This document shows, one piece after another, positions 44,662 to 55,130 of a stretch of DNA of 64,000 nucleotides. The position numbers were made by a program, and so were the translations under genes. The notes under the pieces are model-generated. The model made no database searches, had not been told where the DNA came from, and saw only the letters and a list, made by a program, of their open reading frames with translations. Position 1 is the stretch's first letter. Every line of letters begins with the position of its first letter. Source of the DNA: Paraescarpia echinospica (lineage: Eukaryota > Annelida > Polychaeta > Sabellida > Siboglinidae); assembly GCA_020002185.1 (NCBI GenBank), contig CM034544.1, forward strand, positions 34,632,206-34,696,205, in the 5' to 3' direction.

Positions 44662-47600
44662 ATGGCAGGCTCCGTACGACATACCTCTACAAGATGCACT
44701 TTTAGATGTACCCTGTTCATGATTTTATGTCTGCAGATAACTTTTAGGTTTTTAAATGATCCCAATTTAACAAAATTGGAGAGTTTCCAGAGCAACACAA
44801 ACGAGACCTATGTCAACGCCAAAGCTAGACAAGACATCCATTCTGTCACGTCCTACTACATTTATAGTCCCATATGGAAAACCATAGCCCAATTGAAATG
44901 TCTCAAATCCAGCACCTCCACTGGATTACTGATCACTCCTCTACCGTATAAACCCAGGACAACAACAAAATTCTCCATTCTTCTATGCATCATGCTCTCA
45001 GGAGATGTTCAACTAAATCCAGGCCCCTCTAAATGTCACTCATGTAAGAAATCACTAAGGTCTAATGCACTCATCCTAACTTGTAATGATTGTAATAAAT
45101 CCACACACATCAAATGCGCCAGGATATCCAGACAAGAATTTAACAACACTTACAGAAACCAAAATGTACCATGGCACTGTTCAAATTGCTCAGCACCGTG
45201 TGGCATTTGCCATGGAGATGTCCTAAATGACCATAAAGCAATTCAGTGCGACCACTGCCTAAACTGGATCCACTCACAATGCTGTGCAATAGATGACAAT
45301 GAATACAAACGATTAATAAATTCCTCATGTTCGTGGGCCTGCCCCGAATGCAACAACTTCAACTTCACAAATTCTTTCTTCAGAGATACAGAAATCCCAA
45401 CGGCAAATCCCTTTTATCCACTGGACAGTAACTGTCATAACCTAAACGAAACCACCAACAACAATACAACTAATAGCAAGAAAGCATATAGACCAAAAAA
45501 GAGACCAAACTTCAGATGCATCCTCATAAACTGCCAAAGCGTTAAAAAGAAAGCCTCAGACATCGAAGCACTAAACAATCTGCATAACCCAGACATCATC
45601 TGTGGCACTGAATCATGGTTAGATCCCTCAATAAAAAATGGAGAAATATTCCCAAGCAACTTTAACGTCTTTAGAAAGGACAGAGAAACAGACACTACTG
45701 GAGGGGGGGTATTTCAAATATCAAAAGATGACCTCATAACAAGCCACCTACCAGACCTAGACACTAACAGTGAGAGCATTTGGACTGAAACCCAGATAAC
45801 AGGAATGAAACCAATAATCATGTGTACCCTCTATCGTCCCCCAAATGACTCTCATGGAACTCAAATCGAAGAACTAGACCTAGCCCTTTCTAAATTAGGT
45901 AACAAGATCAACACACATAATGTCATCATTACTGGCGATTTCAACCTCCCTAACATCAATTGGGAAATTCACCAAGTCACAACTAACAATGGATACAGTA
46001 CAGCTGCTGCCAATAAATTACTCTCTCTTACAGAGGAACATGGTCTGATCCAACATGTCAAGGAACCCACGCACAGACAGGGAAATGCCAACAATATTTT
46101 AGATCTTGTCTTCACCAATAGACCTGGGTTAATAAAGAAGATAAATGTAGTAGACGGAATAGCAGACCATAGCACAGTCATTATTGATGTAAACATTTCG
46201 CCCAAACGCAAACATCGTCCAAAACGTAAAGTCTTCATTAGAAATAAAGCCGACAATATTAACATCCAGAAATCTCTTGAAAACTTTACACATGAATACT
46301 TCTCTCAAAACCAAAACATGACTGTCAATGACAAGTGGAATCTTGTTTCCACGAAAATCATCAACATTATGAACCAATATGTACCGCACCGACTTACTAC
46401 TTCAAGACACAATCTTCCCTGGTTCAATAAAGATTTAAAGAAAATGTGCAAAATAAAGAAACAGCTATATAACAAAGCAAAAAGAACTAGAAATCCAGAA
46501 GACTGGAAAGAATTCTGTGACATCAGGAGAAACATGCATAAACACCTTCGTTCTGCTAGACTATCCTACATAAGTCAATTCCTGACAACAACAATAACAG
46601 AGAAACCTAAATCATTTTGGAGCTTCATTTCTAAACTTAGACAGGATAACCAGGGTATTGGGGACCTTAACATTGCTGGTAACATCATTAGCGACGACAA
46701 ACATAAAGCAGAAGCCTTAAACAATCAGTTCCAAAGTGTCTTCACACACGAAGGAAATTCCACCCTACCAGATATGGCCAGAAGTCCACATGGAGAAATC
46801 CCCAAACTAACAATTACACTTAAAGGAGTACTTGATCAACTTTCCAAAATTAACATTTCTAAATCGCAAGGACCAGATGGCATTCCACCATGGTTCTTAA
46901 ACAGATATGCCTCTCATCTAGCACCAGTAATACATGACATTTTCCAATCATCTGTTGACTCTGGACAAGTCCCCAATACCTGGAAAGAAGCCAATGTAAC
47001 AGCAATTTTTAAGAAAGGAAGTAGAGCAGAAACATCTAACTACAGACCAATATCCTTAACACCTGTGGTTTCTAAACTTCTTGAACACATCATACATAGT
47101 CACATTATGAAACATCTTGAACAGCACCACATTCTAACTGACCACCAACATGGCTTCCGTGCCAAAAGATCAACTGAAACACAATTAATTCAAACAATCC
47201 ATGACATAAGCAAATCACTTGATGAGAAGAAATCTGTAGACATGGCCATCCTTGACTTCACCAAAGCATTCGATAAAGTTCCACATAAAAGATTAATCCA
47301 CAAACTCAAACACTATGGCATCACAGGCCCAATATCATCATGGATAAATAGCTTCCTTACAGGAAGAACTCAACAGGTCGTTATAAATGGATCTAAGTCA
47401 ACATCAACTCAAGTCATTTCTGGGGTACCACAGGGCACAGTACTGGGGCCCCTACTTTTCCTACTTTACATAAATGACCTGCCAGACAATCTTTCCTCAA
47501 CTGTTCGCCTTTTTGCAGACGACTGCCTGTTATATTCACCGATTAAAACTGACCAAGACACATCTGTCCTCCAAAACGATCTGCTCAAACTTGAGAAATG

Positions 47601-48318
47601 GCAACACACGTGGCTTATGAAATTCAACCCCACTAAATGTTATACAATGACAATAGCCTCAAGAAAACCGACACCAAATCTCTACACATTCTGCGGACAA
47701 CAACTTAAATCTGTTGAATCACACTGTTATCTTGGCATACATATATCAAATACATTAAATTGGACAATACAAAGCAACTCGGTCACAAAAAAAGCACAAC
47801 AGACATTGGGAATGATTAGAAGAAATTTAAATAAATGCCCAACCCAAATCAAGTCCATAGCCTACACAACCCTTGTCCGCCCCATACTTGAATATGCGTC
47901 AGCATCATGGGATCCACATTGCCTAAGAAATATCAAACTCATAGAAAGAACCCAGAGACAAGCCGCCAGATTTTGTAAGAACAACTATTCTAGAGAGCCT
48001 GGAACGGTAACACAACTCCTTAAAGATCTCCAGTGGGACACCCTCCAATCACGAAGAAAAACCCAAAGACTTAGCATATTATATAAAATGGAACATAACC
48101 TCATAGATATCCCACTAGATCAATACACCAAACGCAACACCAGATGCTCACGTAAACATAATAAACAGTTAGTACAAATCAGGCACTCGACAAACATATT
48201 TGGAAACAGCTTTTTCCCAGTCACAATAAAAGAGTGGAATTCTCTACCTCCAAGCATTGTATCAAGTACGTCACTGAATTCATTCCAGATTAGCCTAGCC
48301 CAACATGTAAAAAATTAA
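44662..48318 (+). CDS. non-LTR retrotransposon polyprotein, intact (2A-like, zinc fingers, APE endonuclease, RT)
   Basis: A single uninterrupted 1218-codon frame. N-terminal region 1-121 ends in a 2A-like motif (G114-D-V-Q-L-N-P-G-P122). Two Cys/His-rich PHD-like fingers span 125-230. An APE-type endonuclease covers about 285-510, with G-T-E-S-W-L (Glu317), Y-R-P-P (391-394), G-D-F-N (425-428) and A-D-H-S (His503). Reverse transcriptase covers about 735-1000, with L-D-F-T-K-A-F-D (Asp865), G-V-P-Q-G-T-V-L-G-P (921-930) and F-A-D-D (951-954). A C-terminal domain follows. All expected catalytic residues are present. The 3' end has a short ATACAG tandem near 48378-48393, as in CR1-like elements. 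The first Met fits the 2A N-terminal leader. Confidence 0.95.
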   Translation: MAGSVRHTSTRCTFRCTLFMILCLQITFRFLNDPNLTKLESFQSNTNETYVNAKARQDIHSVTSYYIYSPIWKTIAQLKCLKSSTSTGLLITPLPYKPRTTTKFSILLCIMLSGDVQLNPGPSKCHSCKKSLRSNALILTCNDCNKSTHIKCARISRQEFNNTYRNQNVPWHCSNCSAPCGICHGDVLNDHKAIQCDHCLNWIHSQCCAIDDNEYKRLINSSCSWACPECNNFNFTNSFFRDTEIPTANPFYPLDSNCHNLNETTNNNTTNSKKAYRPKKRPNFRCILINCQSVKKKASDIEALNNLHNPDIICGTESWLDPSIKNGEIFPSNFNVFRKDRETDTTGGGVFQISKDDLITSHLPDLDTNSESIWTETQITGMKPIIMCTLYRPPNDSHGTQIEELDLALSKLGNKINTHNVIITGDFNLPNINWEIHQVTTNNGYSTAAANKLLSLTEEHGLIQHVKEPTHRQGNANNILDLVFTNRPGLIKKINVVDGIADHSTVIIDVNISPKRKHRPKRKVFIRNKADNINIQKSLENFTHEYFSQNQNMTVNDKWNLVSTKIINIMNQYVPHRLTTSRHNLPWFNKDLKKMCKIKKQLYNKAKRTRNPEDWKEFCDIRRNMHKHLRSARLSYISQFLTTTITEKPKSFWSFISKLRQDNQGIGDLNIAGNIISDDKHKAEALNNQFQSVFTHEGNSTLPDMARSPHGEIPKLTITLKGVLDQLSKINISKSQGPDGIPPWFLNRYASHLAPVIHDIFQSSVDSGQVPNTWKEANVTAIFKKGSRAETSNYRPISLTPVVSKLLEHIIHSHIMKHLEQHHILTDHQHGFRAKRSTETQLIQTIHDISKSLDEKKSVDMAILDFTKAFDKVPHKRLIHKLKHYGITGPISSWINSFLTGRTQQVVINGSKSTSTQVISGVPQGTVLGPLLFLLYINDLPDNLSSTVRLFADDCLLYSPIKTDQDTSVLQNDLLKLEKWQHTWLMKFNPTKCYTMTIASRKPTPNLYTFCGQQLKSVESHCYLGIHISNTLNWTIQSNSVTKKAQQTLGMIRRNLNKCPTQIKSIAYTTLVRPILEYASASWDPHCLRNIKLIERTQRQAARFCKNNYSREPGTVTQLLKDLQWDTLQSRRKTQRLSILYKMEHNLIDIPLDQYTKRNTRCSRKHNKQLVQIRHSTNIFGNSFFPVTIKEWNSLPPSIVSSTSLNSFQISLAQHVKN
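45001..45027 (+). other. 2A-like ribosome-skipping site
   Basis: Encodes G-D-V-Q-L-N-P-G-P after a hydrophobic stretch (S-I-L-L-C-I-M-L-S). The 2A consensus is D-V/I-E-x-N-P-G-P with skipping between the last Gly and Pro; Gln replaces Glu here. Such sites are known in N-terminal regions of CR1/L2-type elements of invertebrates. Skipping would release the first 121 residues from the finger-endonuclease-RT part. Confidence 0.75.
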
Positions 48319-48609
48319 TCCATAAGAGCCACCATGCGCACTGGCGTGATGTGTCCATAGGACATTTTGCCAGTCAAAATACAGATACAGATACGCTGGT
48401 GATTAACAGCATAATGCTTTGACAAGGCTTGATTTGCAAGGGATACTTCAGTATTTGCAAGTTGATGTAGATCGCTAGGGGGCAGCACATCTGTCAAAGG
48501 TGATATTTGACTAGAAAAAAAATTTCAAACCGTATTCGGGTAGATTTTTGTGCGTCAACTTATTTGACCAAACATATTTAACCAAACGGCATTCTAGTGA
48601 ATTATTTGA

Positions 48610-48765
48610 CAACAATCTTGCACAATGACAGCGTAAATGGATAATCGAAAGTCAGAATTCGACAATGTCGGCGTAAATGGATAATCGAAAGTCAGAATTC
48701 GACAATGTCGACGTAAATAGAAAATCAGAATTCGACAATGTAGCATTGTGGAATTATGGCCCTAA
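48610..48765 (-). repeat. right terminal inverted repeat
   Basis: Inverted counterpart of 33591-33715, with the same 40-bp units (GTCAGAATTCGACAATGTCG) and outer end GAATTATGGCCCTAA. Confidence 0.85.
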
Positions 48766-49017
48766 TGTCGTTCCATACTAGCCTACCATATACGACATAG
48801 ACATAATATAGTCATATTATTATTGACATAGGTCTATGCCATAGCGTCGTACTGTTAGCTGATACTAGTCTATGACTATAGTAAACAGGGCCCGGAGAGG
48901 CAGCAATGACTATAAGGTAAACAATCAAATAAATTTAGTACAAACAACATTAATATGTATACTCAATCATACGCCTAAATGTATGTGATTATAGCTGAAT
49001 AATTCGAAATTACTAAC
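48766..49017. other. flank of the composite transposon
   Basis: Short AT-rich spacer with a GGCTAGTATGGAACGAC-like flank that resembles the left flank of the element. No gene. Confidence 0.35.
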
Positions 49018-49260
49018 CTGTCTGGAAGAACCTTTACGAACGTTGCATCTGTTGACGTTGACGTTGACGTTGTGACTGACCCCACGGGACGGGCCACGGC
49101 CACAGTCCACTGGCATTGTCCCCAACTCGATCTGTTTACTTTGTTTCGTTCCATAGTCTTTCCCAAATATAAATACACCTTTATGCGTGGATCTAATTTA
49201 GCCCATTTTGCCGTGTCGGTGGCATATGTTAATTCGTGGACGTCCACCCATTGCCTAAAC
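49018..49260 (-). CDS. candidate internal exon, unrecognised
   Basis: On the minus strand about 80 codons are open up to a CCAGACAG|GTTAGT donor at 49018. The composition is protein-like (Y-L-Y-L-G-K-T-M-E-R-N-K; W-G-Q-C-Q-W) with a Ser/Thr repeat near the donor. The 5' boundary is not determined. Could be an exon of a host or transposon gene. Confidence 0.28.
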
Positions 49261-50180
49261 TCGGTATTTCATAACATCAACAGTGCCAAAGGGTGGGTCA
49301 AAGGTCAATATCACCCATAATTCGCGATCATGAGAAGACAAGAACGCAATTCCACACTAAGTTCAATGTCCATACTCAGGTAAATCGAAGCAAAAAACCG
49401 CATCCGGTTTGTACCAAAAACGAAAGAGTTCGCAGTTGTTCTATTAATTTAAAAAAAAAACTAACACGTATGCATAAACGAACTAGGATATCATTGGGAA
49501 GTACTTGATGCCTACGTTTTTGTGTGAAATTATTAAGAAACGTGAGGAGCAAAACAATCGAATTGGTTGAGTACCTTTAAAGCTCTGCCGGTACGAGACT
49601 TTACCTCAGATTCAGGTAGAGACGATAATTGGCTCTCAGGCGAACTATGAAACAACAAATTAAATAAGGATACAATTTTATAAGCTAAAACTATAAAAAA
49701 AAAACTATTCAGTATTAAAATTTTACTGAAACATGTCACACCAAAAATAAACAGAAATAAAACTTTTGCAGTGGTTTATGTTGATCATGAACCAGGATAG
49801 ACATGTTGATTGGCTCTAACGCTAACATTAAAATAAAATAATAAATAAGAGTATTTTTGTAGGCTTCATAACCAGACTCTCTTCCCGGCGAAGTCACGGT
49901 TTAGCGAGTCTACTCACCGACGGGAATGCGTGGTGGCGGATGTGCACACATTTCAACTGTGCGTGAATGTCGCAATGCTTTCACTAAACAATGTCGCGAC
50001 CATGATGAACAACTTCACATATGGCCGCACAACGCAGCGATCATTCACGAACAACATATATTTAGCACTAAACAAGTTATATCAAGCGATGAAACAGTTA
50101 CACATTTTCTGGTGATCGCGGTGGGAGAAAATGGTCAGATATGACTGTTCGGTTTTTGGCTAAGACAACAAGAACGTTAT
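49261..50180. other. intergenic, no gene seen
   Basis: AT-rich. The only repeat is the (ATT)n tail of the next LINE, at 50181-50202. Confidence 0.4.
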
Positions 50181-51960
50181 ATTATTATTATTATTATTAT
50201 TACTAGCATTTCTATAGCGCCATATCTCCGGGACCAGCCCGTTCACAGGCACGTACATACATTATAAAAGCTACATGGAAACAAATATAAAATATGTATG
50301 TATAAAGATGCCGGTAAATATCAGATTTAACAGATTGTATATATAATGTAGCTCAAACACATGACATATTTGCACAAATATTAAGATAATTAAGTAAAAG
50401 AATACATGCTTTAATATATAAAATGTTACTAAAAGATAAATAATAATATATTAATTAAAATATACAATATAATAAAAGGTATTAATTTATTAAATACATG
50501 TTCATAAAATTGTCCTACCTACTACATCAGTCGAAGTACGCCTGCTTAAATAGGTAAGTTTTAATACAAGTTTTGAATTTATTTAAAGTGTCTATTTGAC
50601 GAACGTTTATTGGCAGAGCGTTCCGGAGCGTAGGACCAGACATGGAGAAAGCTCGTCTGCCGTAGCTCTCTTAGTTATAGCGCGGGACTACAAGCAGATG
50701 TAGATCAGCAGATCGGAGGTTGCGGGTGGGCGTATACGGTGTTATAAGGTCTTAGATATACGCTGGAGCAAGACCATGTAAAGCCGTGAAAACAAGGACC
50801 AACATTTTGTACTGGGTACGCCAGCGAACTAGAAGCCATTGCAGTTCGACCAGCACAGGTGTTATGTGCTGGTGCTTTCGGTGTCTCGAGATAAGTCTTG
50901 CCGCCGAGGTTTGTACCATCTGTAACTTGTTCATAAGTGCCTCGGTGATGCCGTACAGGACCGCGTTACTGTAGTCCAGCTGCGATGTCACCAGGGCGTG
51001 GACTAGTGTCTTACATGAATCAGTAGTAATGCAAAGTCTTATTTTTAAAATTGCGTAGAGATGGTTGTACGCTGGCTTGTGCATCCGTGACACGCGTGTG
51101 ACGACATTGTTAGTCCAGAGTCGATTGTAATCCCGATGTTGCGGATGGTCGGTGACGGAACAATGTTATATCCGTATAAACTAACACACGAAACGTCATG
51201 CAGGTGTTTACGATTTGGTGCTGTGATTATAATAGCCTCGGTCTTGTTTTCGTTCAGCAGTAGATTGTGATCTGACATCCACTGCTTCGCATCTTCCATA
51301 CATTCCTCGATGCGGTGAACTGCATCAGCGGCTTCTCCGTCCCGCGTTCCACTCAGGTCAAAATACAGTTGGGCGCCATCTGCATAAAGATGGTATTGCA
51401 GCTAGTGCCTTCTGAAGATAGCACCCAATGGCAGAGTGTAGATGGAGAAGAGGATTGAGCCCAGCACAGACCCTTGTGGGATGCCAGACTCGATCAATGT
51501 TCTATGTGAGTTGTGGCCACTAATGCACACTGACTGAGTCCGGTTCGACAAGTATGACTCCAGCCATTTCAGTGCGATGGCTTCAATGCCTATGCTGTGC
51601 AGCTGGTTGATTAACATCGAGTGGTCAACAGTATCAAACATCACACTCATATCGAGCAGCACTGCCAGTACACCTTTCCTTTTGTCAATGGAAAGGATGT
51701 GATCATTTTGAATGCGCACCAGTGCTGTATCGGTGCTGTAATGTTGTTTGTATGCACTTTGGAAAATGTCCATCAAATTGTTGTTGTCTAGATGGTAATG
51801 AAGTTGGACTGCTACGTGGCGCTCCAGTAACTTTGAAACAAATGGCAAGTTCGATATAGGCCGGTAGTTGTTCATCGAGTCTGAATCATGTTTGGTTTCT
51901 TTAATAAAGGTATGATCACAGCATGTTTCAAGTTGGCCGGCACGGACCCCTACTACAGCG
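50181..51960 (-). mobile_element. decayed L2/CR1-type LINE
   Basis: Minus-strand pieces show Y-R-P-I-S-N-L-P-F-V-S-K, F-D-T-V-D-H-S, G-I-P-Q-G-S-V-L-G, a degraded Y-A-D-G-A-Q-L-Y active site and the C-terminal L-D-Y-S-N-A-V-L-Y-G region, in three frames. The 3' end is GGCGCTATAGAAATGCTAG followed by (AAT)n. The second catalytic Asp of Y-A-D-D is lost, so the copy is dead. Confidence 0.88.
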
Positions 51961-52244
51961 ACACGTTGATGATTGTAGCTAATGTCGGCGGAATAATGTC
52001 AATGTTGGCTTTCACAATTGAGGTAGGAAGTGAGTAGTATAGAGGGGGAATACGGCCTCAAAATCCTACTTATAAAAAAACAATTTAATGACCACTAAAC
52101 GTTTTCGGCAACCTACTTATAAAAAAGATCAAAGGCTTTTTTTGACACTAATTAGTTTCGGGAACCTACTTATAAAAAACGTGATTGATGAGCCTTGTAA
52201 TTTGATACTAATTGGATGATTGATTACCCCCTAAGTACACTAGA
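51961..52244. other. 5' remnant and start of the CCTACTTATAAAAA repeats
   Basis: Contains three copies of CCTACTTATAAAAA (52064, 52112, 52161) that introduce the larger tandem region to the right. Confidence 0.6.
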
Positions 52245-53160
52245 GCTGCCACCTAGCGGTGAGTGTAGAGAGCATTTTATTTGTTCCCTAGCGACCAACG
52301 CCGTACCTAGGGCGTGCTGACGTAAGCACTATATGACGCGACTATATAACCACGATAAAACCACTGTGTGCAGATCCCCCGTCATCGAAAGTTCGGGAAC
52401 CTACTTATAAAAAACGTGATTGATTACCCCCTCTAAGTACATTTGAGCTACCACCTAGCGGTGAATGTAGAGATCATTGAGTTTGTCCACTAGCGACCAA
52501 CGTCGTACCTAGGGCGTGCTGACGTAAGCACTATATGACGCAACAATATAACCACGATAAAACACTGCTGCTTCTGGAGTGGACTATGGCCCCGGCATAA
52601 CAGCATTGCTGCCACCTAGCGGTGAGTGTAGAGATCAGTTTGTTTGTCCCCTAGCGACCAACGTCGTACCTAGTGTGTGCTGACCTAAGCAGATTGTCCC
52701 TTAGCGATCAACATCGTACCTAGTGCGTGCTGACCTAAGCAGATTGTCCCCTAGCGATCAACGTCGTACCTGCTGAGTAGAATGTACACAAGCACGGATT
52801 AGCGCGTGCTGACTTAAGCAGATTGTACCCTAGCATGAAACCACTGCATAAGCTGAGTAGAATGTACACAAGCACGGACCGCAGAGTAGACCTACCGCAG
52901 AGTAGACCTCTCAAAGTACCTCTCAAAGTAACCTGATTGTGCGGCTATATAGCGGCGAGGACAGTGTGCTGACCTAAGCAGATTGTCCCCTAGCGATCAA
53001 CGTTAGTGCGAGCTGACCTAAGCACTATATGACGCGGTTATATAACCGCAATAAAACACCTAGCGGTGAGGACAGTTACCTAGTGCGTGCTGACCTAAGC
53101 AGATTGTCAAGCGTGTGCTGACCTAAGCACTATATGACGCAACTATATAACCACGATAAA
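52245..53160. repeat. complex tandem repeat with TATA-box-containing modules
   Basis: Modules recur with spacings of about 160-200 and less: CCACCTAGCGGTGAGTGTAG; CTAGCGACCAACGTCGTACC; GCTGACGTAAGCACTATATGA; CTATATAACCACGATAAAAC. The last, a TATA-like core, appears at about 52342, 52544, 53038 and 53140. Some units contain TGACGTAA (bZIP/CRE-like). Tandem promoter fragments or LTR remnants are possible; no ORF is attached. Confidence 0.75.
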
Positions 53161-53216
53161 ACCACTGTGTGCAGACTCCCCCTAAAATGAGAACCATGCA
53201 TGCATGGCGAGGGCGG

Positions 53217-53303
53217 TCACTCCGTGATGTTGGGGCGACCGTGCATACTGGCTTTGTTGCTGCTGTTGACAGGGCGGCCGTACGTGTAGGCAGTTGGATC
53301 TCT
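53217..53303 (-). CDS. candidate terminal exon, copy 1 of an inverted pair
   Basis: Minus strand: acceptor TGGTTTATTTCATAG, then 28 codons to TGA, including D-P-T-A-Y-T-Y-G-R-P-V and ending N-I-T-E. The same exon in inverted orientation is at 54103-54267, with indels only in multiples of three within the shared frame. It looks like a cytosolic C-terminal tail; family not recognised. Confidence 0.45.
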   Translation of the reverse strand, partial: RDPTAYTYGRPVNSSNKASMHGRPNITE

Positions 53304-53379
53304 CTATGAAATAAACCACAATACATGTACGAAGCAGGCTTACGTGCTTACAACTGTTTAAACAAATGTACGCACGTGC

Positions 53380-53540
53380 ACATGCATGCATGCATGCATG
53401 CATGCATAAAAGCAGTGTGTTAGGAGACGATGTTTTATCCATTGTGACATGCATGCATGGTAGGCTTACAACTGTTTAAACAAAGGGTGTTCATGCATGC
53501 ATGCATGCACGCATGCACGCGCACATGCATGCATACATAA
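53380..53540. repeat. (ATGC)n tracts, two related copies
   Basis: Alternating purine-pyrimidine GCATGCATGCATGC tracts at about 53382-53406 and 53492-53536. Each is followed by ATAAAAGCAGT, as a local tandem duplication. This can adopt Z-DNA or cruciform structure. Confidence 0.9.
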
Positions 53541-54102
53541 AAGCAGTCTTACCGATGTGTTGGCGAATGATGAGTCGATGATGCGTTGTTCATTGTGTCA
53601 AATCGATGAGAGGTTGAAAACCGATCAGGAGTGTTTGACTGAAAAATGGTGAATGAGCAATGAGCGTGCGTTTGCGCGCAACGTCAAACAGAGCGGTTGC
53701 GCATGACACTACGGCTTATCGTGATCGGAATGTGAACGGAGAACAATGCATTTTCAAAAACAATAAACGAAAAGCTGAAAGCATGAAAATAAACGTTGTA
53801 TATGTTCAGTGTGGGGTAGGGAATCGTGCGGTGAAGTGATATTAGAGAAATTTGATGTACAGACACATTTGACGATGAATGTACTGAAATGACCGGTAAT
53901 TTTTTCCGAAAACAAATGCCTCGGATGTGTTAAGTATGCATGCACGTAATTGAATAAGATAACGGTATTAGTGTGAAGAGCGCATGCGCGATATGTTGTA
54001 GAATAACGGTAGACTAGGCAGTATGTGTTAAGTGCGCATGCGCCTTATTTTGAAAAGTGTTGTAAGCACGCACGCGTACATGTATTGTGGTTTATTTTAT
54101 AG

Positions 54103-54267
54103 AGTACTGAAGATCCAACTGCCTACAAGAACGGCCCTGTCAGCAGCAGCAGCAGCAGCAAAGCCGGTATGCTCGGTCGCTCCCATATCACGGAGTGTTC
54201 CCCCTCGCCCAATCACTCCACCATCACCACCACCACCACCACCACCTATCAGCCACGACGCCGATGA
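54103..54267 (+). CDS. candidate terminal exon, copy 2 of the inverted pair
   Basis: Acceptor TGGTTTATTTTATAG (AG 54101-54102), then 54 codons to TGA in the frame shared with copy 1 (D-P-T-A-Y-K-N-G-P-V; K-A-G-M-L-G-R; I-T-E). The copy-1 stop is a Cys codon here, so the tail is extended through Ser/Thr-rich sequence; a Ser run is an expanded AGC tract. A longer +1 frame (54032-54436) is Pro-rich but not shared with copy 1. Confidence 0.45.
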   Translation, partial: STEDPTAYKNGPVSSSSSSKAGMLGRSHITECSPSPNHSTITTTTTTTYQPRRR

Positions 54268-54389
54268 CTTCGATGACGACATCAGCTTCGTGTCTCCGTT
54301 CTTAAGAAGAGGAAGCAATGGATCGTGGTACACGCCTGTCCCACCGACCGAACTATTACACTACCCTGACAGACATCCACACAAGCTAG

Positions 54390-55130
54390 TTGTGTTAGTT
54401 GACTACACTACCCTGACAGACATCATCACAAACTAGTGGTGGTAAGTTGACTACACTACCCTGACAGACATCCACACAAGCTATTGGTGGTAAGTTGCCT
54501 ACACTACCTTGACAGACATCCTCACAAGCTAGTGGTGGTAGTTGACTACACTACCCTGGCAGACATCCTCACAAGCTAGTGGTGGTAGTTGACTACACTA
54601 CCCTGACAGACATCCTCACAAGCTAGTGGTGGTAAGTTGACTACACTACCCTGACGTACATCCTCACAAGCTAGTGGTGGTAGTTGAGTACACTATCCTG
54701 GCAGACATCCTCACAAGCTAGTGGTGATAGTTGACTACACTACCCTGGCAGACATCCCCACAAGCTAGTGGTGGTAGTTGACTACACTACCCTGGCAGAC
54801 ATCCTCATAAGCTAGTGGTGGTAGTTGACTACACTACCCTGGCAGACATCCTCACAAGCTAGTGGTGGTAGTTGACTACACTATCCTGGCAGACATACTC
54901 ATAAGCTAGTGGTGGTAGTTGACTACACTACCCTGACAGACATCCTCACAAGCTAGTGATGGTAGTAGACTACACTACCCTGACAGACATCCTCACAAGC
55001 TAGTGGTGGTAGTTGACTACACTACCCTGACAGACATTCTCACAAGCTAGTGATGGTAGTTGACTACACTACTCTGGCAGACATCCTCACAAGCTAGTGA
55101 TGGTAGTTGACTACACTACCCTGACAGACA
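54390..55130. repeat. 47-48-bp minisatellite
   Basis: About 15 copies of a unit with GTTGACTACACTACCCTGAC and CTCACAAGCTAGTGGTGG. It begins in the downstream sequence of the candidate terminal exon at 54103-54267. Confidence 0.93.

Larger units (their letters stand above)
33591..48765. mobile_element. composite ISL2EU-like DNA transposon with a nested LINE
   Basis: Inverted termini beginning TTAGGGCCATAATTC lie at 33591 and, inverted, at 48765. Each is followed by 40-bp subterminal repeats. A second inverted pair of about 730 bases lies inside (33926-34665 and 42528-43255). The interior carries a decayed DDE transposase on + and a SAP/SWIM/YqaJ gene on -. That two-gene arrangement is known for ISL2EU transposons. 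Removing the LINE (about 44168-48393) leaves about 11 kb. The exact termini and target duplication are inferred, and the inner arms could instead mark a rearrangement. Confidence 0.6.

Noticed and set aside
54032..54436. 134-codon Pro-rich frame
   Set aside because: It overlaps the candidate terminal exon in a different frame. The frame shared with the inverted copy, with triplet-only indels, is the other one; the Pro run comes from an ACC repeat.
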